A DNA stretch of 64,000 bases from Mycobacterium xenopi (lineage in GTDB: Bacteria > Actinomycetota > Actinomycetes > Mycobacteriales > Mycobacteriaceae), in the NCBI RefSeq assembly GCF_009936235.1, contig NZ_AP022314.1, positions 4,774,001 through 4,838,000 of the forward strand, written 5' to 3'. Below are positions 38,994 through 47,500 of the stretch, piece by piece (position 1 is the stretch's first letter; each line of letters begins with the position of its first letter). A model generated the notes under the pieces. The model worked only from the letters and a program-made list of their open reading frames with translations, was not told the DNA's origin and did no database searches. A program made the position numbers and the translations under genes.

Positions 38994-41129
38994 ATGGCAG
39001 ACAAGGCGACTACCGCCCAGGGCGCCGGAGCCGCCCCCGCTGTAGACAGTCCGGCCGCCGTTCGCAACGTGGTGCTGGTGGGCCCGTCGGGCGGCGGCAA
39101 GACCACCCTGGTAGAGGCGCTTCTGGTCGCTGCGGGCGTGTTGTCTCGACCCGGATCGGTGGTCGAGGGCACCACAGTCTGCGACTACGACGACGCCGAG
39201 ATCCGCCAGCAGCGGTCAGTCGGACTTGCCTTAGCGTCACTGGCGCACGACGGCGTCAAGGTCAATCTGATCGACACGCCTGGCTACGCCGACTTCGTCG
39301 GCGAATTACGCGCCGGGCTGCGGGCCGCTGACTGCGCGCTGTTTGTGATCGCAGCCAACGAGGGTGTCGACGAGCCCACCAAGTTGCTCTGGCAGGAGTG
39401 CAAGCAGGTCGGGATGCCGCGGGCAGTGGTGATCACCAAGCTCGACCATGCCCGGGCCAGCTATCAGAATGCATTGGCCGCCGCCCAGAATGCGTTCGGC
39501 GACAAGGTTTTACCGCTGTATCTTCCTGCTGGGGACGGGCTGATCGGGCTGCTCTCACAAACGCAGTACGACTACAGCGGCGGCAAACGCACCACCCGCC
39601 CGCCCGACTCGTCGTACGCCGATCAGATCGAGGAGCAACGCGGCGTCCTGATCGAAGGAATCATCGAGGAATCCGAGGACGAGTCACTGATGGACCGATA
39701 CCTCGGCGGCGAGAAAATCGACGAGTCGGTGCTCATCGACGATCTCGAAAAAGCGGTGGCCCGCGGTTCGTTTTTCCCGGTGATTCCGGTGTGCAGCACC
39801 ACCGGCGTCGGCACCATGGAGTTGCTGGAGATCATCACCCGGGCGTTCCCGTCTCCGTTGGAACATTCGCTGCCGGAGGTGTTCACACCGCAGGGCGCAC
39901 CCCGCAATAGCCTCACCTGTGACCCCAATGCACCGTTGCTTGCCGAGGTGATCAAGACGACGTCCGACCCCTATGTCGGCCGGCTCAGCCTGGTGCGGGT
40001 GTTCTCGGGGACCATCAAGCCCGACGCGACCGTTCATGTGTCAGGGCATTTCAGCTCATTTTTTGGCGCAAGCAATGGCCACGCCGACCACGACGAGGAC
40101 GAACGCATCGGGACGCTGTCCTTCCCGCTGGGTAAACAGCAGCGTCCCGCTCCCGTCGTGCTGGCGGGCGACATCTGTGCGATCGGTCGGCTCAGCAGGG
40201 CCGAAACCGGCGACACCCTCTCCGACAAGTCGGAGCCGCTGGTGCTCAAACCGTGGACGTTGCCCGAGCCGCTGTTGCCGATCGCGGTCCAGGCGCACGC
40301 CAAGACCGACGAGGACAAGCTGTCGGTCGGATTGGGCCGATTGGCTGCCGAAGATCCAACCTTGCGCATCGAACAGAACCAAGAAACCCACCAGATCGTG
40401 CTGTGGTGCATGGGTGAAGCCCATGCCAGCGTCGTCCTCGACGCCTTGGCCAACCGCTACGGCGTGACCGTGGACACCGTGGAGTTGCGCGTACCACTGC
40501 GAGAAACCTTCGCCGGCAAGGCCAAAGGCCATGGGCGCCACGTCAAGCAGTCCGGTGGACACGGGCAGTACGCCGTCTGCGACATCGAGGTCGAGCCGTT
40601 GCCGGAGGGCTCGGGTTTCGAATTCCACGACAAGGTCGTCGGCGGCGCAGTGCCCCGGCAGTTCATCCCCAGCGTGGAGAAGGGCGTGCGAGCCCAGATG
40701 GACAAAGGCGTGCATGCCGGCTATCCGGTGGTCGACATCCGGGTCACCTTGTTCGACGGCAAGGCCCACAGTGTCGACTCGTCGGACTTCGCCTTCCAGA
40801 TGGCCGGTGCACTAGCACTGAAGGATGCCGCCGCGGCGACCAAAGTGATCTTGCTCGAACCGATCGACGAAGTTTCAGTGCTGGTGCCCGACGACCTTGT
40901 CGGCGCGGTGATGAGCGACCTTTCGGGGCGGCGCGGCCGGGTGCTCGGCACCGACACGGCCGGCGATGAGCGCACGGTGGTGAAGGCGGAGGTCCCGCAA
41001 ATCGAGTTGACCCGCTACGCCATCGACTTGCGGTCGCTGTCGCATGGCGCGGCGTCGTTTACCCGGTCGTTCGTGCGTTACGAACCCATGCCGGAGTCGA
41101 TCGCCGCCCGAATGAAAAAACCTGACTGA
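38994..41129 (+). CDS. fusA2: Elongation factor G-like protein FusA2
   Basis: A 711-residue EF-G paralogue (Rv0120c type). The GTPase motifs are GPSGGGKTT (30-38, G1), DTPGYADF (94-101, G3) and TKLD (148-151, G4, in place of NKxD). The switch-I/G2 segment RQQRSVGLAL lacks the RGITI consensus of true EF-G. Domains II-V follow, with GHGRHVKQSGGHGQYAVCDI in domain IV and the C-terminal GRRGRVLGTD/SHGAASF. Members of this branch may act in ribosome rescue, recycling or stress, but the role in mycobacteria is unsettled. A strong Shine-Dalgarno precedes the ATG. Confidence 0.94.
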   Translation: MADKATTAQGAGAAPAVDSPAAVRNVVLVGPSGGGKTTLVEALLVAAGVLSRPGSVVEGTTVCDYDDAEIRQQRSVGLALASLAHDGVKVNLIDTPGYADFVGELRAGLRAADCALFVIAANEGVDEPTKLLWQECKQVGMPRAVVITKLDHARASYQNALAAAQNAFGDKVLPLYLPAGDGLIGLLSQTQYDYSGGKRTTRPPDSSYADQIEEQRGVLIEGIIEESEDESLMDRYLGGEKIDESVLIDDLEKAVARGSFFPVIPVCSTTGVGTMELLEIITRAFPSPLEHSLPEVFTPQGAPRNSLTCDPNAPLLAEVIKTTSDPYVGRLSLVRVFSGTIKPDATVHVSGHFSSFFGASNGHADHDEDERIGTLSFPLGKQQRPAPVVLAGDICAIGRLSRAETGDTLSDKSEPLVLKPWTLPEPLLPIAVQAHAKTDEDKLSVGLGRLAAEDPTLRIEQNQETHQIVLWCMGEAHASVVLDALANRYGVTVDTVELRVPLRETFAGKAKGHGRHVKQSGGHGQYAVCDIEVEPLPEGSGFEFHDKVVGGAVPRQFIPSVEKGVRAQMDKGVHAGYPVVDIRVTLFDGKAHSVDSSDFAFQMAGALALKDAAAATKVILLEPIDEVSVLVPDDLVGAVMSDLSGRRGRVLGTDTAGDERTVVKAEVPQIELTRYAIDLRSLSHGAASFTRSFVRYEPMPESIAARMKKPD

Positions 41130-41144
41130 CCGCTACGCGCCCCG

Positions 41145-41786
41145 CTACTGGTTCAGCCATGCCAGGGCCGAATCCAGGTTGCGCACGTCCACCCCGATGC
41201 GACGGCATTCCTCGATCCCGCCATCGTACATACCTGAAATAGCTTCGAAGACAAGGACAATCCGGAAGTCGCGTTCGGACGCCTCGTATATCGATGTGCG
41301 CGGGCAATTGGGAAAGTTGCACCCGGCAAAGACAAGCGTGTCGCTGCCAACCTCGCGCAAGTGTTGTTCGAGCTTAGTCAGGTAGAACGCGCCCCACCGT
41401 GGCTTGTACATCACATGCTCGCGCGTCCCGACCTGTTGAAAACCGCCTTCTAGCAACAATTGATGGTCCAGCTCAACGGGACTCGGCAACAGCTCCGGTG
41501 CTATTTGCGAGCCTGTGCTGCCCGGTGCGGCAATCTGTGCGCCTTGCTCAAGTGAGCGCCGTCGCACCAGGTCCGCGTTGGAACCATCGGGCAGATACAG
41601 CCGAACGACGTGAACGATCGGTAAGCGTTTGCGCCGGAACGCGGTTGCCAGCTTCGCCATCCTCGGGATGGCGTCGCGGGTGCCGTCGATGGGTAGTGGT
41701 GCGTCGTCGGAGTAGAAGTCACATTGCACGTCGATAAGAACGAGCGCCGCCGAGCCGGAATGGGGCCGCGTGTAGGGATCGTTCAT
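41145..41786 (-). CDS. Isochorismatase-family cysteine hydrolase
   Basis: A 213-residue cysteine hydrolase. The catalytic Asp is in LVLIDVQCDFYSD, the Lys in HVMYKPRWGAFYLT and the nucleophile in FAGCNFPNCPRTSIYEASER. The CNFPNCPR variant marks a subgroup broadly annotated as nicotinamidase-like or isochorismatase-like amidohydrolases. I chose the ATG at 41786 (MNDPYTRP); the longer frame enters unrelated intergenic sequence. It converges with fusA2 across 15 bp. In M. tuberculosis the oxyS-oxcA-fadD7 block occupies this place. The substrate is unknown. Confidence 0.88.
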   Translation of the reverse strand: MNDPYTRPHSGSAALVLIDVQCDFYSDDAPLPIDGTRDAIPRMAKLATAFRRKRLPIVHVVRLYLPDGSNADLVRRRSLEQGAQIAAPGSTGSQIAPELLPSPVELDHQLLLEGGFQQVGTREHVMYKPRWGAFYLTKLEQHLREVGSDTLVFAGCNFPNCPRTSIYEASERDFRIVLVFEAISGMYDGGIEECRRIGVDVRNLDSALAWLNQ

Positions 41787-41938
41787 AGCGTCTTGTTTTA
41801 ACAGACCAGCCAGATTCGAGTAGCACACTACGCACCCCATCCAGGCCCGCGCGCGCAAGCGTGAAACGTAGCTAACGCGGCTGCGGCAGAGGGCAAGAGC
41901 CGATCGACAGCCGATCCGCACCACCAAGGAGCCCAAAA
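41787..41938. other. Divergent intergenic region 5' of the isochorismatase-like gene
   Basis: 152 bp between the leftward hydrolase gene and the rightward small open frame. An AT-rich patch (TCTTGTTTTAAC, near 41790-41800) could serve the hydrolase promoter. An AAGGAG site at 41926-41931 belongs to the next frame. No further structure is apparent. Confidence 0.4.
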
Positions 41939-42340
41939 ATGACGGCTATGCCAGACACCGTGGGTGTTGTCGCACCGAACACCGAGCCCATCATCGAAGC
42001 GCCGGTCCTGGTGCCGATCCTGGTCAGTGGGGAACAGAGTGGCCCGAGTAGCACGGCAGTGAGGCTGGCCCGGCCGGCCATTCTGCGCCGCTGGGTGAAG
42101 GCAACCTTTGTTGTCATGACGCGCCGGTCGGTCATATCGGTGCCGGGCGCTCGCCGAGAACGCCGGCACCACCCGAAGAGTTACAGATTCCTCGAACACG
42201 CCTGCATGGCGCGCGATGCACCGACTGTGAAAACAGTCGACCTCCGTGGAACCAAAATTCTTGTCCCCCAAGTTATTTGCCTTCACCGATGCCTGGCGCC
42301 CGTTCGCTGGCATCGCCGCAGCAGCTGGGCACCGACATAG
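41939..42340 (+). CDS. Unrecognised 133-residue open frame with strong ribosome binding site
   Basis: The frame starts MTAMPDTVGVVAPNTEPIIE with a perfect AAGGAG 7 bp before the ATG. A hydrophobic stretch (APVLVPILVSGE) is followed by Arg-rich sequence (RLARPAILRRWVK, VPGARRERRHH). I recognise no family. The second half (from about residue 75) looks less protein-like, is lower in GC and includes a small hairpin at 42140-42169, so the true product may be shorter, or the gene may be decayed at its 3' end. It is followed by a 161-bp gap to the aldehyde dehydrogenase gene on the same strand. Confidence 0.35.
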   Translation: MTAMPDTVGVVAPNTEPIIEAPVLVPILVSGEQSGPSSTAVRLARPAILRRWVKATFVVMTRRSVISVPGARRERRHHPKSYRFLEHACMARDAPTVKTVDLRGTKILVPQVICLHRCLAPVRWHRRSSWAPT

Positions 42341-42501
42341 TAATAGCGAATTCGAGTACCCAACTACTCTATCGGGCCCTTCTGCCTGCCAGCACGATCG
42401 TTAGGCAGGCATCAACCTGACCGAACTGGCGCCACCACCAGTGACCTAGTGCCACAAACCGCGGGTCATTACCTGCACAACGGAGAATGGGATTTTCGTC
42501 C

Positions 42502-44052
42502 ATGACTGAAACAAGATCGAAGATCGACACGACAACCATCGTGGTGCGAAACCCCGCCGATGGGTCGGTGGTCGGCCAAGTGGCGGTTCATTCGGCCGAA
42601 TCCGTGGCGGCGATGGCCCGCGAGTTGCGGCTGTTTCAACCCGACTGGGACGCCGCCGGCCCAAGGGGTCGAAAGCTTTGGCTGCTGAAGTTTCAGGACT
42701 GGATGCTCGACAACGCCGAGCACATCGCCGATGTGCTGCAGTCGGAGACGGGCAAGACCCGAGCTGACGCCAGCATGGAGGTGCCGGCGTCGGCCGACAT
42801 GATCAACTACTGGGCGAACAACGCCGAGAAATTCCTCGCCGACGATCACCCCAAGCCGCACAGCCCGTTGTCCGCGGTCAAAAGGCTGACCACGGTATAC
42901 CGGCCGTACCCGGTGGTCGGTGTGATCACGCCGTGGAACGGTCCGTTCGTCGTGCCGAGCATGGATGTGATTCCGGCGCTGGCGGCCGGCGCAGCCGTGT
43001 TGTTGAAGCCGTCAGAAGTCACCCCGCTGAGCGCGATGGAGTTCGTGCGCGGGTGGGCCGAGATCGGCGCCCCGCCCGTGCTCGCGTTGGCGACCGGCTA
43101 CGGCGAGACCGGTGCCGCTGTGATCAACAACGCGGACTTCGTCCAATTCACTGGGTCTACGGCGACAGGACGCAAGGTCGCCGTCCAGTGTGCGCAGCGG
43201 CTGATCCCGTACAGCCTGGAGCTCGGCGGCAAGGATCCGGCGATCGTGCTCGCCGACGCCGACCTGGACCGGGCTGCCAACGGCATCACCTGGGGCGGGC
43301 TTCTGAATTCCGGGCAGATATGCGTGTCGGTGGAGCGGGTCTATGTCGAGGAACCCGTTTACGACGAGTTCGTCGACAAGCTCACCAAGAACGTCCAGCA
43401 GTTGAGGCAAGGTCAAGACGACCGCGGATACAAGTTCGACATCGGTGCGTTGGCCACCGCCACGCAACGCGACATCGTGCAGCGCCATGTCGACGAAGCG
43501 GTCGCCAAGGGTGCCACGGTGCTCACCGGCGGAAAGCCAACCGGCACCGGCACGTTCTTCGAGCCGACCGTGCTCACCGACGTCGACCACTCCATGTCGT
43601 GCATGACCGAAGAGACCTTCGGCCCGACGCTGCCGGTGGTGAAGGTCGCCGACGAAGCCGAGGCGATCCGGCTGGCCAACGACTCCCACTACGGGCTGTC
43701 GGCCACGGTGTGGACCAGGGATCGCGAACGGGCGCAGCGGATTGCGCGTCAACTCGACGTTGGTGCAGTGAACATCAACGACGCGGCTGCCAACGCCTTT
43801 GCCCTGGCGCTGCCGATGGGCGGGTGGAAGCACTCGGGTGTCGGCAGCCGGCTCGGCGGCGCCAGCGGCATCCGCAAGTACTGCCGCGAGCAGGCGATCA
43901 CCGCACCGCGGATTCCGACGCAGTCCAAGGAGCTGCTGTGGTATCCGGTGTCGCGTCGCCGGGTCAAGCTGGCTACGGGGGTGATGCGCGCGGCCGCGGG
44001 TCGGGGTGTTCGCCGATTCGGGATCACGCCACGCGGGAGGCGCGAGCGATGA
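42502..44052 (+). CDS. Aldehyde dehydrogenase (succinic-semialdehyde/long-chain type)
   Basis: A 516-residue NAD(P)-dependent aldehyde dehydrogenase. GVITPWNGPFVVPSMDVIPA, FTGSTATGRKVA, the general base Glu in LELGGKDPAIVLADADL and the nucleophile in LLNSGQICVSVERVY are all present, as are EETFGPTLPVVKV and the late GGWKHSGVG. A basic C-terminal extension of about 50 residues (SRRRVKLATGVMRAAAGRGV) may associate with membrane. I chose the ATG at 42502; an ATG 15 bp upstream is also in frame. It overlaps the alcohol dehydrogenase gene by ATGA, so alcohol to aldehyde to acid conversion is the likely joint function. Confidence 0.91.
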   Translation: MTETRSKIDTTTIVVRNPADGSVVGQVAVHSAESVAAMARELRLFQPDWDAAGPRGRKLWLLKFQDWMLDNAEHIADVLQSETGKTRADASMEVPASADMINYWANNAEKFLADDHPKPHSPLSAVKRLTTVYRPYPVVGVITPWNGPFVVPSMDVIPALAAGAAVLLKPSEVTPLSAMEFVRGWAEIGAPPVLALATGYGETGAAVINNADFVQFTGSTATGRKVAVQCAQRLIPYSLELGGKDPAIVLADADLDRAANGITWGGLLNSGQICVSVERVYVEEPVYDEFVDKLTKNVQQLRQGQDDRGYKFDIGALATATQRDIVQRHVDEAVAKGATVLTGGKPTGTGTFFEPTVLTDVDHSMSCMTEETFGPTLPVVKVADEAEAIRLANDSHYGLSATVWTRDRERAQRIARQLDVGAVNINDAAANAFALALPMGGWKHSGVGSRLGGASGIRKYCREQAITAPRIPTQSKELLWYPVSRRRVKLATGVMRAAAGRGVRRFGITPRGRRER

Positions 44053-45218
44053 AGTGCCAGGCCGCAGTGCTGCGCGGAGTCGGTCACGACTGGGAGATCT
44101 GCGACATCGATCTCGACCCGCCTCGTCACGGCGAGGTTTTGGTGCGGATAGCAGTTGCCGGCATCTGTCATTCGGACGACCATTTCGCCACCGGCGACAT
44201 GGTGCCCACCCCGGAAATGGTTGCGACTCTGGCCGCCAACGGCTTACCCGCGCCGGACTGGTTCCCGCTGCTTGGCGGTCACGAGGGCGCGGGCGTTATC
44301 GAAGAAGTCGGTCCGGGCGTGACAGCCCTGAAACCCGGTGACCGCGTGGCCATGTCGTTCATTCCCGCCTGCGGCAAGTGCCGCTGGTGCGTGAACGGGC
44401 AAAGCTACCTCTGCGATACGGGTGCCAGCCTGCTTACGAAGGAGATGCCCACCGACGGGACCCCTCGTCGCCATCTGGGTGATGACGATCTGATGGCTTT
44501 CGCCCAACTCGGGACCTTCTCCGAGTATGCCGTGGTGGCGGAAAATTCCGCCGTCAAGATCGATGACTCGATTCCGTTCCACGCGGCGTCCCTGGTGGCG
44601 TGCGGCGTCACCACCGGGTGGGGATCGGCGACGGTGTCTGCGGGCACGGAGCCGGGTGACACCGTCGTCGTCCTCGGCACCGGAGGTGTCGGGATGAACG
44701 CGGTACAGGGGGCACGCGCGGCAGGTGCCAAGTACGTCGTCGGGGTCGATCCCCTTGAGTTCAAGCGTGATTCGGCCAAGATCTTCGGTGCGACGCATAC
44801 CAGCCCGTCAGCCGAGGAGGCGATCGGCCTGGTGCGCGAACTCACCCGCGGTGTGATGGCCGACCGTGTCGTGCTGACCGCGGGCGTGGTCCACGTCGAT
44901 CTGATCCCGTTGGCGATGATGCTGACCCGCAAGGGCGGCACCTGCGTGCTGACCGGCATCACACCGACCAGCGAAACGATGGTTCCACTGCAGCTTCAGG
45001 ACATGGTGTTCTGGGGAAAACAGCTGAAGGGCGTTCCGTATGGCGGCATGAATCCGCGCACCGCCATGCCGATGCTGCTGTCGCTGTACGCGGCCGGTGC
45101 GTTGAAACTCGACGAGCTGGTGACGCGGCGCTATCGGCTCGACGAGATCAACGTCGCGATCGCCGATCTGCGCGAGGGCCGAAACATCCGCGGCATCATC
45201 GAATTTCCGAACGTCTAG
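44049..45218 (+). CDS. NDMA-dependent (mycofactocin-type) zinc alcohol dehydrogenase
   Basis: A 389-residue zinc MDR alcohol dehydrogenase of the NDMA-dependent (TIGR03989-like) branch, whose members bind nicotinamide tightly and pass electrons to mycofactocin. Catalytic zinc ligands are in GICHSDDH and LLGGHEGAGVIEEVG; structural zinc Cys cluster is CGKCRWCVNGQSYLC. LVACGVTTGWGSATVSAGTE and VVVLGTGGVGMNAVQGARAA form the hallmark core and Rossmann motif, and GRNIRGIIEF the C-terminus. It is translated from an ATGA overlap with the aldehyde dehydrogenase gene. The long alternative frame starting near 42933 is antisense noise and not its N-terminus. Confidence 0.92.
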   Translation: MKCQAAVLRGVGHDWEICDIDLDPPRHGEVLVRIAVAGICHSDDHFATGDMVPTPEMVATLAANGLPAPDWFPLLGGHEGAGVIEEVGPGVTALKPGDRVAMSFIPACGKCRWCVNGQSYLCDTGASLLTKEMPTDGTPRRHLGDDDLMAFAQLGTFSEYAVVAENSAVKIDDSIPFHAASLVACGVTTGWGSATVSAGTEPGDTVVVLGTGGVGMNAVQGARAAGAKYVVGVDPLEFKRDSAKIFGATHTSPSAEEAIGLVRELTRGVMADRVVLTAGVVHVDLIPLAMMLTRKGGTCVLTGITPTSETMVPLQLQDMVFWGKQLKGVPYGGMNPRTAMPMLLSLYAAGALKLDELVTRRYRLDEINVAIADLREGRNIRGIIEFPNV

Positions 45219-45270
45219 TGGAGACGCCAATCGGCTCCGCGACGATCACAAACAAGGAAAGGGTAACACG

Positions 45271-45546
45271 ATGAAATACCTTGTGCAGTGGAACTTCTTG
45301 GAACCATCATTGGTTCGGCCCGCGGCCCAACGTTTCCTCAAGACCGGCGCCAAACCACCGGACGGGGCAACCCAACTCGGTCGCTGGTTCGGCCTCAACG
45401 GCAAGGGATGTGCTGTGCTCGAAGCCTCCGACCCTAAGCCGGTCTTCGAGCTCATCTCGGAATGGCAAGAGTACATGCAGATCGAGGCCACACCGGTGCT
45501 CGAAGACGACGACGCCGGCGCCATCATCGGCAAGTTGTACGGGTAG
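45271..45546 (+). CDS. DUF3303 protein
   Basis: A 91-residue DUF3303 protein with a dimeric alpha/beta-barrel-like fold: MKYLVQWNFLEPSLVRPAAQ, WFGLNGKGCAVLEASDPKP, ELISEWQEYMQIEATPVLED. Such proteins resemble small monooxygenase or ferredoxin-like folds with no known activity. AAGGAAAG precedes the ATG. It is third in the ALDH-ADH operon (52 bp after the ADH stop), and a strong hairpin follows, so it may serve that pathway. Complete and undamaged. Confidence 0.86.
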   Translation: MKYLVQWNFLEPSLVRPAAQRFLKTGAKPPDGATQLGRWFGLNGKGCAVLEASDPKPVFELISEWQEYMQIEATPVLEDDDAGAIIGKLYG

Positions 45547-45574
45547 ATCAGCGTCCGCAGGGACGCTTGGAAAG

Positions 45575-45601
45575 GCGGGGGACGCGCGGGGCGTCCCCCG
45601 C
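45575..45601 (+). terminator. Strong hairpin terminator after the ALDH-ADH-DUF3303 operon
   Basis: Perfect 10-bp arms GCGGGGGACG (45575-45584) and CGTCCCCCGC (45592-45601) with a 7-base loop, followed by TATTCGTTT. A smaller hairpin, GCGTCC/GGACGC (45551-45566), lies just before it. Position 29 bp after the DUF3303 stop supports a transcription terminator. Confidence 0.75.
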
Positions 45602-45903
45602 TATTCGTTTGGCTTGGGCCTTGTCCGAAGTCACGAATCGTCGATTCTCTTCGGCGATTTCAGCGGCGCTTGATCCGCTGAACCACCGAATCACCGCATC
45701 GCGCGCTCGCCAGGCGCTCGGAACCGTGGCGCACCGTTCCGGGATTTTCCGCGATTTGCTGGGCAATTGGAGTGCCGCGCGCCTTGTCGACGACACTCCG
45801 TCATTGCGGTGCTAAATCGAGTTTGCTGGTCGGCGAATAGGGTAGATATTAAGGAAACAGCATGTGGTGCGGGCTCGCGCACCAACTCGAGGGGGTAGAC
45901 ACC
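45602..45903. other. 302-bp intergenic region upstream of ldtA
   Basis: No gene is recognisable. The last 60 bp become AT-richer (GTAGATATTAAGGAAACAGC near 45841-45860) and should contain the ldtA promoter. GAGGGGG at 45891-45897 serves as its ribosome binding site. Confidence 0.45.
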
Positions 45904-46659
45904 ATGCGAAGAGCGCTTCGGCAGGCATTCGTCGTGGCAGGGATCATGATCGCGGCGACGGCGGTGTCGGTGAGCCCCAGCTTGGCCGCCAGTGCCCCGC
46001 CTCAAACCGCTCCCGGCATCGCATCGATCCAGCCCGCCAACGGCGCGGTGGTGGGTGTCGCGCATCCGATCATCGTCACATTCACGGCGCCGGTCACCAA
46101 CCGCGCCGCCGTCGAGCGGACCATCAAGATCATTTCTCCGAGTGACGCAGTCGGGCGGTTCGCCTGGGTCGACGACAACGTCGTGCAATGGACGCCGGAG
46201 CAGTACTGGGCCCCGCACACCACCGTCAAGGTTCAGGTGCACGGCTTGACGACTGGCTTCGAAACCGGTGACGTCGTGCGCGCGGTTGCCAGCATCTCCG
46301 CGCATACGTTCACCGTGAGCATCAACGACGAGGTGGTCCGCACGATGCCGGCGTCGATGGGTAAGCCGAGTCGTCCGACACCGATCGGCTCTTTCACCGC
46401 GCTGTCGAAAGAGCGGACGGTCACATTCGATTCGCGCACCATCGGCATCCCGCTCAGTTCGCCTGAGGGCTACTTGATCCAAGGACAGTACGCGGTCCGG
46501 GTGACCTGGAGCGGCGTCTACGTGCACTCGGCGCCATGGTCGGTCGACTCACAGGGGTATGCCAACGTCAGCCACGGTTGCATCAACCTCAGCCCGGACA
46601 ACGCGGCTTGGTATTTCGACACCGTGCACATCGGCGACCCGATCATCGTGCAGGCCTGA
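45904..46659 (+). CDS. ldtA: L,D-transpeptidase LdtMt1-type
   Basis: A 251-residue exported L,D-transpeptidase matching LdtMt1 (Rv0116c). A signal peptide (residues 1-28, AFVVAGIMIAATAVSVSPSL) precedes an Ig-like domain (GIASIQPANGAVVGVAHPII) and the YkuD catalytic domain. The active site is VYVHSAPWS (His208) and VSHGCINLS (His224, Cys226); Cys226 is the same number as in LdtMt1. It makes 3-to-3 meso-DAP crosslinks in peptidoglycan and is targeted by carbapenems. I chose ATG at 45904, with GAGGGGG upstream; an ATG 42 bp earlier lacks a site. Confidence 0.95.
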   Translation: MRRALRQAFVVAGIMIAATAVSVSPSLAASAPPQTAPGIASIQPANGAVVGVAHPIIVTFTAPVTNRAAVERTIKIISPSDAVGRFAWVDDNVVQWTPEQYWAPHTTVKVQVHGLTTGFETGDVVRAVASISAHTFTVSINDEVVRTMPASMGKPSRPTPIGSFTALSKERTVTFDSRTIGIPLSSPEGYLIQGQYAVRVTWSGVYVHSAPWSVDSQGYANVSHGCINLSPDNAAWYFDTVHIGDPIIVQA

Positions 46660-46724
46660 CACCCAGCCGGGACTTGCCAGATTGCCCACGACACTCGGCA
46701 GACTCACCGCCTACCCTCGACGTC

Positions 46725-47384
46725 ATGGCCAACACACTGCAAGACCCCAAAGTTGCGACCGCGCTTGAGCGCATGTATGCCGAGAGCCAAGAGCAGGTGG
46801 CTCAGTTGCGGGATTGGCGTGATGAGTTGCAGCGACTATCTTCGGCGAGCGCGCAGGAGCGCGCTGACGCGTTCGGCGCGTTCTACATTCCGGTAACGCC
46901 CGACGCGGGCCGCTTGTTGTACATGCTGGTCAGAGCGGCTCAACCGACGACGATTGTCGAATTCGGCATGTCTTTCGGCATCTCTGCCATCCACTTGGCG
47001 TCGGCGGTGCATGACAACGGCGCCGGGCGGGTCATCACCACCGAACTCAGCACCGCCAAAATCGGCGCTGCCAGGAAGACATTCGCCGACATCGGGTTGG
47101 ACGATTTGATCACTGTGCTCGAAGGGGACGCGCTGTCGACCCTGAGGACCGTGGCCGGGCCCGTCGACTTCGTGCTGCTCGACGGCTGGAAAGACATGTA
47201 TCTGCCGGTCGTCAAGCTGCTCGAACCACAGCTGTCACCAGGTGCCCTGATCGTCGCCGACAATACCGAAATGGCCGACACGCAGCCGTACCTCGACTAT
47301 GTGCGGAACACCGAAAATGGCTATGTCAGCGTCAACTTCCGCGCCCGCGAAGCCGACAGCATGGAAATCAGCTGCCGTGTCTGA
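46725..47384 (+). CDS. Class I SAM-dependent O-methyltransferase
   Basis: A 219-residue methyltransferase of the catechol-O-methyltransferase-like group. TTIVEFGMSFGISAIHLASA is motif I, GRVITTELSTAKIGAARKTF motif II, GPVDFVLLDGWKDMYLPVVK the metal-binding Asp region, and GALIVADNTEMADTQPYLDY a further conserved block. A divalent-metal-dependent O-methylation is expected; the substrate is unknown. I chose the ATG at 46725 because the family N-terminus starts there; the frame extends leftward only within ldtA. It lies 65 bp after ldtA and converges with the acyltransferase gene. Confidence 0.88.
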   Translation: MANTLQDPKVATALERMYAESQEQVAQLRDWRDELQRLSSASAQERADAFGAFYIPVTPDAGRLLYMLVRAAQPTTIVEFGMSFGISAIHLASAVHDNGAGRVITTELSTAKIGAARKTFADIGLDDLITVLEGDALSTLRTVAGPVDFVLLDGWKDMYLPVVKLLEPQLSPGALIVADNTEMADTQPYLDYVRNTENGYVSVNFRAREADSMEISCRV

Positions 47385-47412
47385 CGTTTGAGTTGCCAGA
47401 TCAGCGGTGCCA

Positions 47413-47433
47413 CCGGCAGCGCCACGCTGCCGG
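47413..47433. terminator. Hairpin between convergent methyltransferase and acyltransferase genes
   Basis: Perfect 9-bp arms CCGGCAGCG (47413-47421) and CGCTGCCGG (47425-47433) with a 3-base loop lie 29 bp after the methyltransferase stop. GC-rich and without a T-run, it is a plausible mycobacterial-style terminator. Confidence 0.6.
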
Positions 47434-47500
47434 CCATCGCGGCACGACCCCTGCTCGGGTTGTGGCGGTTTCCCTGGCGGCGAGCCGGATCGGCAGGCCG

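Noticed and set aside
42933..44048. Long in-frame N-terminal extension of the alcohol dehydrogenase
   Set aside because: The extension is a +1 shadow of the aldehyde dehydrogenase gene, Arg-rich and without homology. The ATGA overlap at 44049 gives a normal-length ADH.
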